From Pseudonocardia sp. HH130630-07 (GTDB lineage Bacteria > Actinomycetota > Actinomycetes > Mycobacteriales > Pseudonocardiaceae), in the NCBI RefSeq assembly GCF_001698125.1, contig NZ_CP013854.1, forward strand, positions 1,302,001 through 1,366,000: a stretch of DNA of 64,000 bases, given 5' to 3'. Below are positions 29,061-36,982 of the stretch, one piece after another. Each line of letters starts with the position of its first letter. Position 1 is the stretch's first letter. The notes below the pieces were generated by a model. That model was not told where the DNA came from. It was given only the letters and a program-made list of their open reading frames with translations, and ran no database searches. The position numbers and the translations under genes are program-made.

Positions 29061-31028
29061 TCACTTCGCCGCGTTCGCCGCCGCCTTCGCCCGCGAGCGG
29101 GCGCGGGCCCGCAGGTTCGGGTCCAGCTCGATCTTGCGGATCCGGACGTTCTGCGGGGTGATCTCGACGCACTCGTCGGGCGCGCAGAACTCCAGCGACT
29201 GCTCCAGGCTCAGGATCGTCGGCGGGATCAGCTTGACCAGCACGTCCGACGTCGAGGACCGCACGTTCGAGAGCTTCTTCTCCCGGGTGATGTTGACCTC
29301 GAGGTCCTCGTTGCGGGTGTACTCGCCGACGACCATGCCGCCGTAGACCAGGGTGGTCGGGCCGACGAACAGGGTGCCGCGGTCGGACAGCTGGTCGACG
29401 GCGTGCCCGGTGACGGGGCCGCTGCGGTCGGAGATCAGCGAGCCCTTGTTGCGGGTGCGGATCTCGCCGACCCACGGGCCGTAGCTGTCGAAGACGTGGC
29501 TGGCGATGCCGGCCCCGCGGGTCAGCGTGAGGAACTCGGTCCGGAAGCCGATCAGGCCGCGCGCCGGGACCCGGAACTCCATCCGTACCCGGCCCTCGCC
29601 GTGCACCATGTCGCCCATCTCGCCCTTGCGGGCGGCGAGCAGCTGGGTGACACCGCCGAGGCTGTCCTCCGGGACGTCCACCGAGAGCTGCTCGAACGGC
29701 TCGTGCAGCTTGCCGTCGATGGTCTTCGTGACGACCTGCGGGCGACCGACGGTGAGCTCGAAGCCCTCCCGGCGCATCTGCTCGACCAGGACGGCGAGGG
29801 CCAGCTCGCCACGGCCCTGGACCTCCCAGGCGTCCGGACGGTCGGTCGGCAGCACCCGGATGGACACGTTGCCGATCAGCTCGGAGTCCAGCCGGTTCTT
29901 CACCAGCCGGGCGGTCAGCTTCTTGCCGGGCAGCGGGTCGCGGCCGGCCAGCGGCGAGGTGTTGGTGCCGATCGTCATCGAGATGGCGGGCTCGTCGACG
30001 GCGATCCGCGGCAGCGCCACGGGGGCGTCGGGGTCGGCGAGGGTGTCGCCGATGGTGACGTCGGCGATCCCGGCGACGGCGACCAGGTCACCGGCGCGGG
30101 CCTCCTCGGCCGGGACGCGGGTGAGGGCCTCGGTCATCATCAGCTCGGTGATCCGGACCCGCGGGGTGCTGCCGTCCTCCCGGCACCAGGCGACGGACTG
30201 GCCGCGACGGACCGCGCCGCCCCGGATCCGGCAGAGCGCGATCCGGCCCAGGAAGCTGGACGCGTCGAGGTTGGTGACGTGCATCTGCAGCGGCGCGGAC
30301 GGGTCGTCGGCCGGCGGCGGGACGACGTCGAGCAGCGTCTCGAACAGCGGGGTCAGGTCCTCGGAGTCGGGCAGCTCGCCGTCGGCGGGGCGGTGCCGCG
30401 AGGCCTTGCCGGCCCGCCCGGAGGCGTAGACGACCGGCAGGTCCAGCAGGTGCGCGGTGACCGACTCGTCGAGGTCGAGCTCGTCGGCCAGCTCCAGCAG
30501 CAGTTCGAGGGACTCGTCGACGACCTCGGAGATCCGGGCGTCACCGCGGTCGGTCTTGTTGACGACCAGCATCACCGGCAGCCCGGCGGCGAGGGTCTTG
30601 CGGAGCACGAACCGGGTCTGCGGCAGCGGGCCCTCGGACGCGTCGACCAGCAGCACCACGCCGTCCACCATGGACAGGCCGCGCTCGACCTCACCGCCGA
30701 AGTCGGCGTGGCCGGGGGTGTCGACGACGTTGACCGTGTACCCGTGCCAGGCCACCGCGGTGTGCTTGGCGAGGATCGTGATGCCCTTCTCGCGCTCCAG
30801 GTCACCGGAGTCCATGACCCGGTCGACCGGCTCGGCGCGCTCACCGAAGGCACCGGACTGGCGGAGCATCGCGTCGACGAGCGTGGTCTTGCCGTGGTCG
30901 ACGTGCGCGACGATCGCCACGTTGCGCAGCTCGGGACGCCCCGTGGCGTCGGAGGCGGCATCGGGCACTGCGTCGCTCCCGATGGCGGGGGCAACGTCGA
31001 GGGCCGAAGCGGAACGAGGGATGGTCAC
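29061..31028 (-). CDS. typA: Translational GTPase TypA/BipA
   Basis: A 655-residue ribosome-associated GTPase needed for growth under stress. G-domain motifs: AHVDHGKTT (about residues 40-48), DTPGHADFGGEVERG and NKTDRGDAR. Then the EF-G-like domain II, domain III, domain V and the TypA-specific C-terminal domain (GGMVVGEYTRNEDLEVN, EKKLSNVRSSTSD). The length is slightly above the usual 610-640, the excess being about 30 extra N-terminal residues. GTG at 31028 is preceded by reverse-strand TACCGT six bases upstream. Next to lpqW as in M. tuberculosis. Confidence 0.95.
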   Translation of the reverse strand: MTIPRSASALDVAPAIGSDAVPDAASDATGRPELRNVAIVAHVDHGKTTLVDAMLRQSGAFGERAEPVDRVMDSGDLEREKGITILAKHTAVAWHGYTVNVVDTPGHADFGGEVERGLSMVDGVVLLVDASEGPLPQTRFVLRKTLAAGLPVMLVVNKTDRGDARISEVVDESLELLLELADELDLDESVTAHLLDLPVVYASGRAGKASRHRPADGELPDSEDLTPLFETLLDVVPPPADDPSAPLQMHVTNLDASSFLGRIALCRIRGGAVRRGQSVAWCREDGSTPRVRITELMMTEALTRVPAEEARAGDLVAVAGIADVTIGDTLADPDAPVALPRIAVDEPAISMTIGTNTSPLAGRDPLPGKKLTARLVKNRLDSELIGNVSIRVLPTDRPDAWEVQGRGELALAVLVEQMRREGFELTVGRPQVVTKTIDGKLHEPFEQLSVDVPEDSLGGVTQLLAARKGEMGDMVHGEGRVRMEFRVPARGLIGFRTEFLTLTRGAGIASHVFDSYGPWVGEIRTRNKGSLISDRSGPVTGHAVDQLSDRGTLFVGPTTLVYGGMVVGEYTRNEDLEVNITREKKLSNVRSSTSDVLVKLIPPTILSLEQSLEFCAPDECVEITPQNVRIRKIELDPNLRARARSRAKAAANAAK

Positions 31029-31071
31029 ATCACCACGGTATCGCCAGCAACCCCTGTACCCTGCCGGTGGT

Positions 31072-31090
31072 GCAGGTTAGCCTGACCTCA
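31072..31090 (+). promoter_or_regulatory. Iron-box-like palindrome (DtxR/IdeR operator candidate)
   Basis: GCAGGTTAGCCTGACCTCA matches 15 of 19 positions of the IdeR/DtxR consensus as I remember it and is symmetric (AGGTTAG against CTGACCT with one mismatch). It contains TAGCCT (31078-31083), a fitting -10 hexamer nine bases before the ATG at 31093. Repressor binding here would cover that promoter. Confidence 0.65.
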
Positions 31091-31092
31091 TC

Positions 31093-31242
31093 ATGGGTAA
31101 GGTCAAGAAGAAGTGCTGCCGTTCCAAGCCCAAACGATGCAAGTCGTGCCCGGTGGTCGCCCTCCGCCTGAGCAAGGTGGGGGCGGACGATCTGAGTGGC
31201 AAGGCCTACCAGCGCGCGGTGAAGGTCGCCCGGATCTACTGA
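31093..31242 (+). CDS. 49-residue basic Cys-rich protein behind an iron box
   Basis: The frame reads MGKVKKKCCRSKPKRCKSCP and then a helical half ending in KVARIY. Cysteines are at residues 8, 9, 16 and 19 in a CC-x6-C-x2-C arrangement suited to binding a metal. The N-terminal half has 8 Lys/Arg. The third codon positions are G/C-rich throughout, which supports coding. There is no ribosome-binding site; the promoter overlapping the iron box predicts a leaderless or nearly leaderless mRNA. I do not recognise the family. It is divergent from typA. Confidence 0.72.
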   Translation: MGKVKKKCCRSKPKRCKSCPVVALRLSKVGADDLSGKAYQRAVKVARIY

Positions 31243-31942
31243 ACCCGGCACCACCCCGCTGAGCTGCACGGACGTGTCGTCTTGCGGGCGTGGTGCCCGC
31301 GCCGTAGGTGATCTTGGCGGCACGGTGGGCGGCCGGGCGTCCGGCTCGTACGGGGCGCCGGTGGGCCTCCGGGCGGAGGCCGGGAGCCGCGACGCCTCTG
31401 GTGCCCGGCGCATGGCCGGAATCACATCGTCGGGTGGGTCACCGGGGCCGGTCCGGGCTGCTGCGGCACCTCCTGGGTGGTGCCGCGGGCCGGTGGTACC
31501 CGGGCCGGGAACGTCACCGATGCGCGCGGGGCCGTCGCCACGCCGGGCAGGTGCCGATCATCGCCCGGCGCCGGACGCTCCCGCACGGTCCGGCATCCGC
31601 ACGGTCCGGCCGCATCCGCACGGTGTTCAGGGACCCTCACGGGACCGGGCCCCGAGCCAGGGCTCGGAGTCCGTGCGGAGCCCGGTACCCGGTGCGGGAC
31701 GCCCGATCTTCGGCTGTCGCCGTACCCGGTTCCCGGTCTCGGGGGTTCGCGTTTCGAGCGAGGCCATCGACCTCATGTGGGAGCGGCGACCTCCCGGTGC
31801 CACGTTCCGCGGAACGGGCCCGTGCTCCCGGTTCGGTGCGCTGTCACTCGTGGACCTTGTGCGGCCCGTGTCCGACGTACTGCCGGGTCGACGTTCATGC
31901 CAGGATGCTCGGCGGACCCTGCATCGTCGCTGGTCAGGAAGT
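31243..31942. other. Non-coding stretch before the CRISPR array
   Basis: No frame here has a convincing start or protein. The central part (31579-31720) is rich in short repeats of CCGCACGGT and CCGGTGC type. The last 100 bases would be the leader side of the CRISPR array if it is transcribed rightward, though they are not AT-rich. Confidence 0.6.
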
Positions 31943-32214
31943 GCGGTCCCCGCACACGCGGGGGTGGTCCCCCGCGGCCAGGCCGACGTTGCCGATCAGG
32001 GCGGCGGTCCCCGCATACGCGGGGGTGGTCCCCGCCCGTACAGCGTGTGTACGAGGAGCGGCACGCGGTCCCCGCATACGCGGGGGTATTCCAGGATCGA
32101 GTGGTCGAGCCCGCGCAGCGTGGCGCGGTCCCCGCACACGCGGGGGTGGTCCCCGGTTGATCAAGCGGTACGGGGCCGTCGCGCAGCGGTCCCCGCGCAC
32201 GCGGGGGTGGTCCC
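31943..32214 (+). CRISPR. Short type I-E-like CRISPR array, five repeats, no cas genes
   Basis: Five repeats of 29 bp start at 31943, 32004, 32065, 32125 and 32186. They begin GCGGTCCCCGC, carry ACACG, ATACG or GCACG in the middle and end GCGGGGGTGGTCCC, giving a 7-bp stem. Spacers are 32, 32, 31 and 32 bp. The third repeat has a changed 3' end (GTATTCCA). A partial repeat near 32246 and another decayed one near 32341-32365 follow, so the right end is the trailer. The orientation follows other actinobacterial I-E repeats. No cas gene lies within the window. Confidence 0.9.
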
Positions 32215-32500
32215 GTCGCGATTCTCGCGGTTGGTCCTGCGTCGGTGTGGTCCCCCGCCCGCGACGACCTCATACCCGCCGGTGATCACGAGTCGGGAAG
32301 GAAACCGGCCACATCTGGCCGCACCGCTTCCCGATCCGTGATCACCGCGCACGCGGGGTGGGTCCGGGCTCCTGCAACCGGCGGAGCAGGCGATCGGATG
32401 GTCCCGCGGGCGCAGGTACCACCCCCGAACGACCCGCGGGCGGGACCGGGCACGGATCACGCCCCCGTCCCGGACGAACTGCGCGTCCGCACGGGTAACC

Positions 32501-32535
32501 GGATCCCGCACGAGACCGGGCCTCGTGCGGGATCC
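32501..32535. terminator. Strong hairpin downstream of the DUF559-like gene
   Basis: GGATCCCGCACGAG (32501-32514) pairs perfectly with 32522-32535 around a seven-base loop. A third arm-like copy (CGTGCGGGATCCC) lies at 32543-32555. It is about 100 bases beyond the stop of the reverse-strand gene ending at 32634. Confidence 0.6.
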
Positions 32536-32633
32536 GGAACACCGTGCGGGATCCCGGAACGCCCGGGGCCGGGGTGCGGACACGCGGCGGCGTCGACGAG
32601 CAGGTCCGGCACCCCCAGGACGGGCGTCAGGGG

Positions 32634-33662
32634 TCAGCTGCTCGCGCGGGCCGAGGCGCCGCCGGGGTCCTGCGGGCGACCGGCCAGGGCCGCGCCGATG
32701 GCCTGCACCGTGGCGACCGGGCGCCGGATCGGGTCCGACGGATCCAGCGTGACCGTGTGCCAGCCGTGGCGCCGCAGCACCGCACGCCGCCACGCGGCAC
32801 CGCAGGCGTCCGGGCCGGAGCCACCGCCCCGGATCTCGACGGCCACCCGTTCCCGAGGGAACGCCACCGGCAGGACGACGCCGGCGATCACGTGGTCGGT
32901 CCGCCAGCCCGGCACCCGGTGGCGGACGAGGAGTTCCCGGAGCCGGTGCCGGCCGTGGCCCACCGCGCGGTGCACCGCCGTCGCGAGCAGCCGGCCGGTG
33001 CGGGCGGAGCCGTGCGCGCCACCGGTACGGGCCTGGGCGAGCAGCAGCGCGTCCAGGCCGGGTGCGGGGCCGTCGGCCGCGCCGCACAGCATGCCCGTCA
33101 GCAGCTCCTCGCCCGCGATCCCGGGCTCCTGCACGGCCTGCAGCACGGCGGCGGCCGGGATCGCCACGGCGACCCCGGCGTGCTCGGTGACGTCGGCCGG
33201 GTCCGCGTCGCGGCGCCGCACCTGCACGCCCGGGCGGCTCCGCGGCGCCCGCCGCCGCGGCACCGTCACGACCACGGTGACCGGAGCGACCTCCAGCAGA
33301 CCCCACCACCACGCGGCTGCGGCCCCGCTCAGCACCGCGCCGGCACCGGCCCACAGCACCGCGGCCCGCATCCGGCTCGCCTCCGTGAGCGGCCAGCGGG
33401 CGTCCCGGTACACCCGGGGGTGCGTCGGCACCCAGCGACGGACCGCGAGCCTGCGGTCGATCGCGTCGCACGACAACCCGAGCCGGACCGCCTGGGCCCT
33501 GGTCACGAGACCGCCCTGGGCGACGATCAGATCGTCGAGAGGTACCGGGCGGCGTCGCGACGCGGGCCCGCACCCGGCGGAACGCGGCGCGGAAACGCGG
33601 TGGGCCACCCCGTCGGACGGAGCGGCGCACGGCGGGAACGGGACGATGTGATCACGAGTCAT
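32634..33662 (-). CDS. AbiEi-like N-terminal domain plus DUF559-like protein
   Basis: A roughly 342-residue protein. Residues about 45-85 (DDLIVAQGGLVTRAQAVRLGLSCDAIDRRL...) match the winged-helix start of many actinobacterial AbiEi-antitoxin-like proteins, followed by RVYRDARWPLTEASRMRAAVLWAG. The C-terminal third (VAFPRERVAVEIRGGG... LRRHGWHTVTLDPSD) resembles the DUF559 restriction-endonuclease-like fold. No partner toxin gene is adjacent. The start is uncertain: ATG at 33662 adds about 40 weakly conserved residues, and an internal start near GTACCG (VPLDDL) is possible. Confidence 0.72.
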   Translation of the reverse strand: MTRDHIVPFPPCAAPSDGVAHRVSAPRSAGCGPASRRRPVPLDDLIVAQGGLVTRAQAVRLGLSCDAIDRRLAVRRWVPTHPRVYRDARWPLTEASRMRAAVLWAGAGAVLSGAAAAWWWGLLEVAPVTVVVTVPRRRAPRSRPGVQVRRRDADPADVTEHAGVAVAIPAAAVLQAVQEPGIAGEELLTGMLCGAADGPAPGLDALLLAQARTGGAHGSARTGRLLATAVHRAVGHGRHRLRELLVRHRVPGWRTDHVIAGVVLPVAFPRERVAVEIRGGGSGPDACGAAWRRAVLRRHGWHTVTLDPSDPIRRPVATVQAIGAALAGRPQDPGGASARASS

Positions 33663-34066
33663 GCGGCTTGGACGACGCCCGGGCCCGCCCGGTTCCACCC
33701 GATGTCGAACGATCGTGGATCCGGCACCGGGAACCGCGTCGGCCGGGCCTGACAGGCGGACCGGACGGTCACCCTCGCAGCAGCGCGACCAGTTCCGGGA
33801 CGACCGCCCGGTCCGCGTCCAGCCAGCCGAGCGTGGCGATCTCCCGCACCCCGATCCGGGACGGTTCAGTCTGCGTGGTGCTGCGCGTCGAGCATGGTCG
33901 TTCCGTCCTCGTCTGGTCGTCCACCCTGGTCCGTGGGCTCCAGTAGCGGTCATGCCGCGGCGGCACACTCAAGGGATGGTGACGCGGACCACTCGCCCGC
34001 CGGGCCGGGCGCGCGCCCGCCGGACCGCCAATACAGCGTGTTAGTTTCTCGGCGGGAGGTGGTGTC
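33663..34066. other. Intergenic stretch without a confident gene
   Basis: Only fragmentary frames are present. A reverse-strand frame ending at 33769 has a plausible 26-residue end (IGVREIATLGWLDADRAVV) but no start. TACAGCGTGTTA (34032-34043), with ACA-gcg-TGT symmetry, lies just before the TetR gene and could be its operator. Confidence 0.4.
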
Positions 34067-34681
34067 GTGGACGAGGAGACGCGGCGCAGGCTCGGCAGCC
34101 GGGACCGGATCCTGCTGGCGGCAATGGAGCTGTTCGGGGAGGACCCGACGGCCAGGCTGAGCGTGCGTGCGATCGCGAACCGGGCCGGGATCAGCACCGG
34201 ATCGCTCCGCCACCACTTCCCGACCCAGCGCGAGCTGCAGGACGAGGTGCTGACCCGGGTCTACGACCTCGCGCTGCCCGGCGACGGGATCCACGACAGC
34301 TCGGTACCCGCCCGGGACCGCCTGGTCGGCTGTCTCCGGCAGGTGCTGGTCGGGGTCGGGCTGGGCGCGCAGGCCCGGGCGGCCACGCTCCGGGTCGTCG
34401 AGGAGTTCGTCGCCCCCGAGCCGACCGAGGAGGTCCGGGCCGCCTACACGGCCATCGCGCAGCAGATGCAGGGCCGGGTGGAGTACTGGCTGGCCGTGCT
34501 CGCGAAGGAGGGCGTGCTGCCCGAGGGCGACAACGCCCGCCGGGCGGCGTTCCTGCTCACCGTCCTCAACGGGCTCGGCATGGAGCGGGCGCTGCCGGTC
34601 GGGGAGTCCGTCCTGCAGACCGAGAACGACACCCTCCACCTGGCCGTCGACTGCGTGCTGGGCGCGGCCGCGCCGCAGTGA
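34067..34681 (+). CDS. TetR-family transcriptional regulator
   Basis: A 204-residue regulator. The N-terminal helix-turn-helix is ARLSVRAIANRAGISTGSLRHHFPTQRELQDEV (about residues 25-57 in pieces), and the remainder is the helical ligand domain. GTG at 34067 has GGGAGG about eight bases upstream. The ligand and targets are unknown; a short ACA-n3-TGT dyad upstream may serve autoregulation. It ends six bases before the convergent phhB. Confidence 0.9.
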   Translation: MDEETRRRLGSRDRILLAAMELFGEDPTARLSVRAIANRAGISTGSLRHHFPTQRELQDEVLTRVYDLALPGDGIHDSSVPARDRLVGCLRQVLVGVGLGAQARAATLRVVEEFVAPEPTEEVRAAYTAIAQQMQGRVEYWLAVLAKEGVLPEGDNARRAAFLLTVLNGLGMERALPVGESVLQTENDTLHLAVDCVLGAAAPQ

Positions 34682-34687
34682 CGGCGG

Positions 34688-34993
34688 TCAGCTCCCGCCG
34701 CCCCCGGTGCTGATCCGGTCCGAGATCTGCGCGGCGAGATCGGTGTCCTTCGCCGTCAGGCCGCCCTCGGAGTGGGTGGACAGCCGGAAGGTCACCGTGT
34801 CGTAGCGGATGTCGATGTCCGGGTGGTGGTCCGCGGCCTCGGCGTCCTCCGCGACCCGGTCCACGACGGACACGGCGGCGACGAAGTCGGGCAACGTCGC
34901 GGTGCGGACGATCGTGGCGCCGTCGCGCTCCCAGCCGGGCAGCTTCTGCAGGGCGGCGGCGATCTCGTCATCGGTCAGCAGCGGGGTGGCCAT
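34688..34993 (-). CDS. phhB: Pterin-4a-carbinolamine dehydratase
   Basis: A 101-residue PCD/DCoH-family enzyme that dehydrates 4a-hydroxytetrahydrobiopterin. The family signature is complete: ADHHPDIDIRYDTVTFRLSTH followed by SEGGLTAKD, with the catalytic His pair at about residues 56-57 and the His of STHSEGG. Length is typical. M. tuberculosis has the same gene (Rv1159A) beside mutT2, matching the NUDIX gene two positions away here. Confidence 0.95.
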   Translation of the reverse strand: MATPLLTDDEIAAALQKLPGWERDGATIVRTATLPDFVAAVSVVDRVAEDAEAADHHPDIDIRYDTVTFRLSTHSEGGLTAKDTDLAAQISDRISTGGGGS

Positions 34994-35053
34994 CGGCCCA
35001 TGGTGGCGCAGAGCACGCCCGCCGTCGCGGTGGGCCGGTCACCGGGGAGCGGC

Positions 35054-35881
35054 TCAGCCGTCGCGGCGGGTCAGCAGGTACACGACGATGCCCGCGCCCG
35101 CGACGGCGAACCCGGCGGCCCGGGCGGTCGTCGCCCACAGTGCCCCGGTGCCGACGGCGGCGTCCATGACCTGCGCCAGCACCTCGTGCCAGTGCCCCGA
35201 CGGCAGCACCGGGGCCACCGGCGGCCAGACGACCGCGGCCAGCGGGGCCACGGTCACCGCGGCGAGCCCGATCGCGACGACGGCCACCGAGCGCCGCACC
35301 GCGGCGGACACGGCCAGCAGCAGCATCCCGAGACCGGTCAGCTGGACCGCGATCCACCCGGCGAGCAGCAGCGCCCGCCCGATCGTGCCGCCGGCCCCGA
35401 ACGGCCCGGTCCCCAGCACCACCGACCCCACGAGCACCGAGATCCCGGTGACGACGAGCGCGGTGACGACGGCGGTGCAGAGCACGGCGGACGCCTTGAG
35501 CAGCAGCAACCTGCCCGGCCCGACCGGGGACAGCCGCAGCCCGTCCAGCGTGCCCCGACCGCGCTCGGTGGCGAACGCGTCCGCCGCGACGAGCACGACC
35601 GGCATCGCGAGCGAGAACGCAGCCGGTTCGGACATCGCGATCGTCAGGACCCCGAGCGCGTGTGCGAGCGGCTCGCCCGCCCCGGCGAGCGCCAGCACGG
35701 CGAGCACCGGCACGACCGCGGCGGTGACGAGCACGACGACGGTGCGCGGCCGCACCAGGGCCAGGTCCAGCTCCGAGCGCAGCAGCCGGGGCAGCGGTGC
35801 GGCGGTCCGGCGCCGCGGGCGGGGCGCGGCCCGGCCCGGACCGCCCGGCCCCGGTCGGCCCGCGTTCACCGGTCGGCCCAT
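35054..35881 (-). CDS. ABC-2 type transporter permease
   Basis: A 275-residue membrane protein with six predicted helices after a Pro/Arg-rich N-terminus (FGHV-type motif absent). It has the ABC-2 features FATERGRGTLDGLRLSPV in the first cytoplasmic loop (about residues 105-122). It overlaps the ATPase gene by 16 bases and must be its partner. It is probably an exporter; substrate unknown. Confidence 0.87.
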   Translation of the reverse strand: MGRPVNAGRPGPGGPGRAAPRPRRRTAAPLPRLLRSELDLALVRPRTVVVLVTAAVVPVLAVLALAGAGEPLAHALGVLTIAMSEPAAFSLAMPVVLVAADAFATERGRGTLDGLRLSPVGPGRLLLLKASAVLCTAVVTALVVTGISVLVGSVVLGTGPFGAGGTIGRALLLAGWIAVQLTGLGMLLLAVSAAVRRSVAVVAIGLAAVTVAPLAAVVWPPVAPVLPSGHWHEVLAQVMDAAVGTGALWATTARAAGFAVAGAGIVVYLLTRRDG

Positions 35882-36876
35882 GACGAGCCGGCGACCGCGG
35901 TGCCCGTCGGGTCCGGTCCGGCCGCGCCGGTGAGGCGGGCGAACACCTCCTCCAGCCGGGCCGTCGGCCGGGTGACCTCGTGCACCGCGACGCCGGCGTG
36001 CACCAGCAGCGCGACCACGTCCGGAGCGCCGGGCCCCGGGCCGACGTGCACCCGCCCGTCCGGACCGGGTTCGGCGTCGACGCCCCGGTCGAGCAGGGCC
36101 CGCACCGCCAGCTCCCGGTCCGGTGTGGTGACGACCAGCCGTCCGGGGCCGGCGTCGAGCAGCTCGCGCAGCGGGCCGGCGGTGATGAGCCGGCCGGCCT
36201 GCAGCACCGCGACGTGGGTACAGGTCGCCTCGATCTCGGCGAGCAGGTGCGAACTCACGATGACCGTCGCCCCCGCGGCGTTCATCTCCGCGATCAGCCG
36301 CCGGACGTCGCGGGTGCCGGCGGGGTCGAGGCCGTTGGTCGGCTCGTCCAGCACCACCAGCCGGCGCCGGGCCAGCAGCGGCACCGCCAGACCCAGCCGC
36401 TGCCGCATGCCCAGTGAGTACTCGCGGACCTTGCGGTCGGCGACGTCGGACAGCCCGACCCGGGCGAGCACGGCCCCGACCGCCGCCGGGATCCGCGCGG
36501 TGTCCAGCAGCGGTTCGGCCGCCGCGTACCGCAGGAGGTTCTGCCGTCCGGTGCGGTGCGGGTGCGCCGCCGGCCCCTCGATCATCGCGCCGACGTGCGG
36601 GAGCACCTCGGCCGCCCGCCACGGCAGCTGCCTCCCGAGCAGCTCGACCGCGCCGGTGCTGGGGCTGAGCAGGCCCAGCAGCATCCGCATCAACGTCGTC
36701 TTGCCGGCGCCGTTCGGGCCGAGCAGGCCCAGCACCGAGCCCATCGGCACGTCCAGGTCGATGGTGTCCACGGCCCGCACGTGACCGAAGTCGCGGCCCA
36801 GCCCGATGGCCCGTACGGCGGGCGGCCTGCCGGACGGGCCCGGCGCCGCGGGGGCGCCCCGGGTCTGCTGCTGCAC
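35866..36876 (-). CDS. ABC transporter ATP-binding protein
   Basis: A 336-residue ATPase of the CcmA/ABC-2-linked type. Walker A GPNGAGKTT (about residues 54-62), signature YSLGMRQRL, Walker B LVVLDEPTNGLDP and SSHLL switch. The C-terminal 100 residues form the accessory domain common in drug/lipid exporters. GTG at 36876. Coupled to the following permease. This pair lies between phhB and the NUDIX gene, where mycobacteria have none, so it is an insertion into the conserved order. Confidence 0.9.
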   Translation of the reverse strand: MQQQTRGAPAAPGPSGRPPAVRAIGLGRDFGHVRAVDTIDLDVPMGSVLGLLGPNGAGKTTLMRMLLGLLSPSTGAVELLGRQLPWRAAEVLPHVGAMIEGPAAHPHRTGRQNLLRYAAAEPLLDTARIPAAVGAVLARVGLSDVADRKVREYSLGMRQRLGLAVPLLARRRLVVLDEPTNGLDPAGTRDVRRLIAEMNAAGATVIVSSHLLAEIEATCTHVAVLQAGRLITAGPLRELLDAGPGRLVVTTPDRELAVRALLDRGVDAEPGPDGRVHVGPGPGAPDVVALLVHAGVAVHEVTRPTARLEEVFARLTGAAGPDPTGTAVAGSSWADR

Positions 36877-36982
36877 GGCACCAGCCTGACCGCCGGTGGC
36901 CGCGAGCGCAGCGATTCGGCGATATCCGTGCGAAATCCTGCCCGTCGGGCCGGGCGGCCGCCCGGCTTGGGAGGATCGGCCG

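Noticed and set aside
31030..31425. Reverse-strand 131-codon frame covering the iron-box ORF
   Set aside because: Its sequence looks like antisense of the 49-residue ORF and it has no motif or ribosome-binding site.
31243..33660. cas genes near the CRISPR array
   Set aside because: No frame around the array resembles Cas1, Cas2, Cas3 or Cascade proteins.
33690..33960. Reverse-strand frame ending at 33769 with a protein-like last 26 residues
   Set aside because: No start codon with a ribosome-binding site and nothing protein-like upstream; at most a gene fragment.
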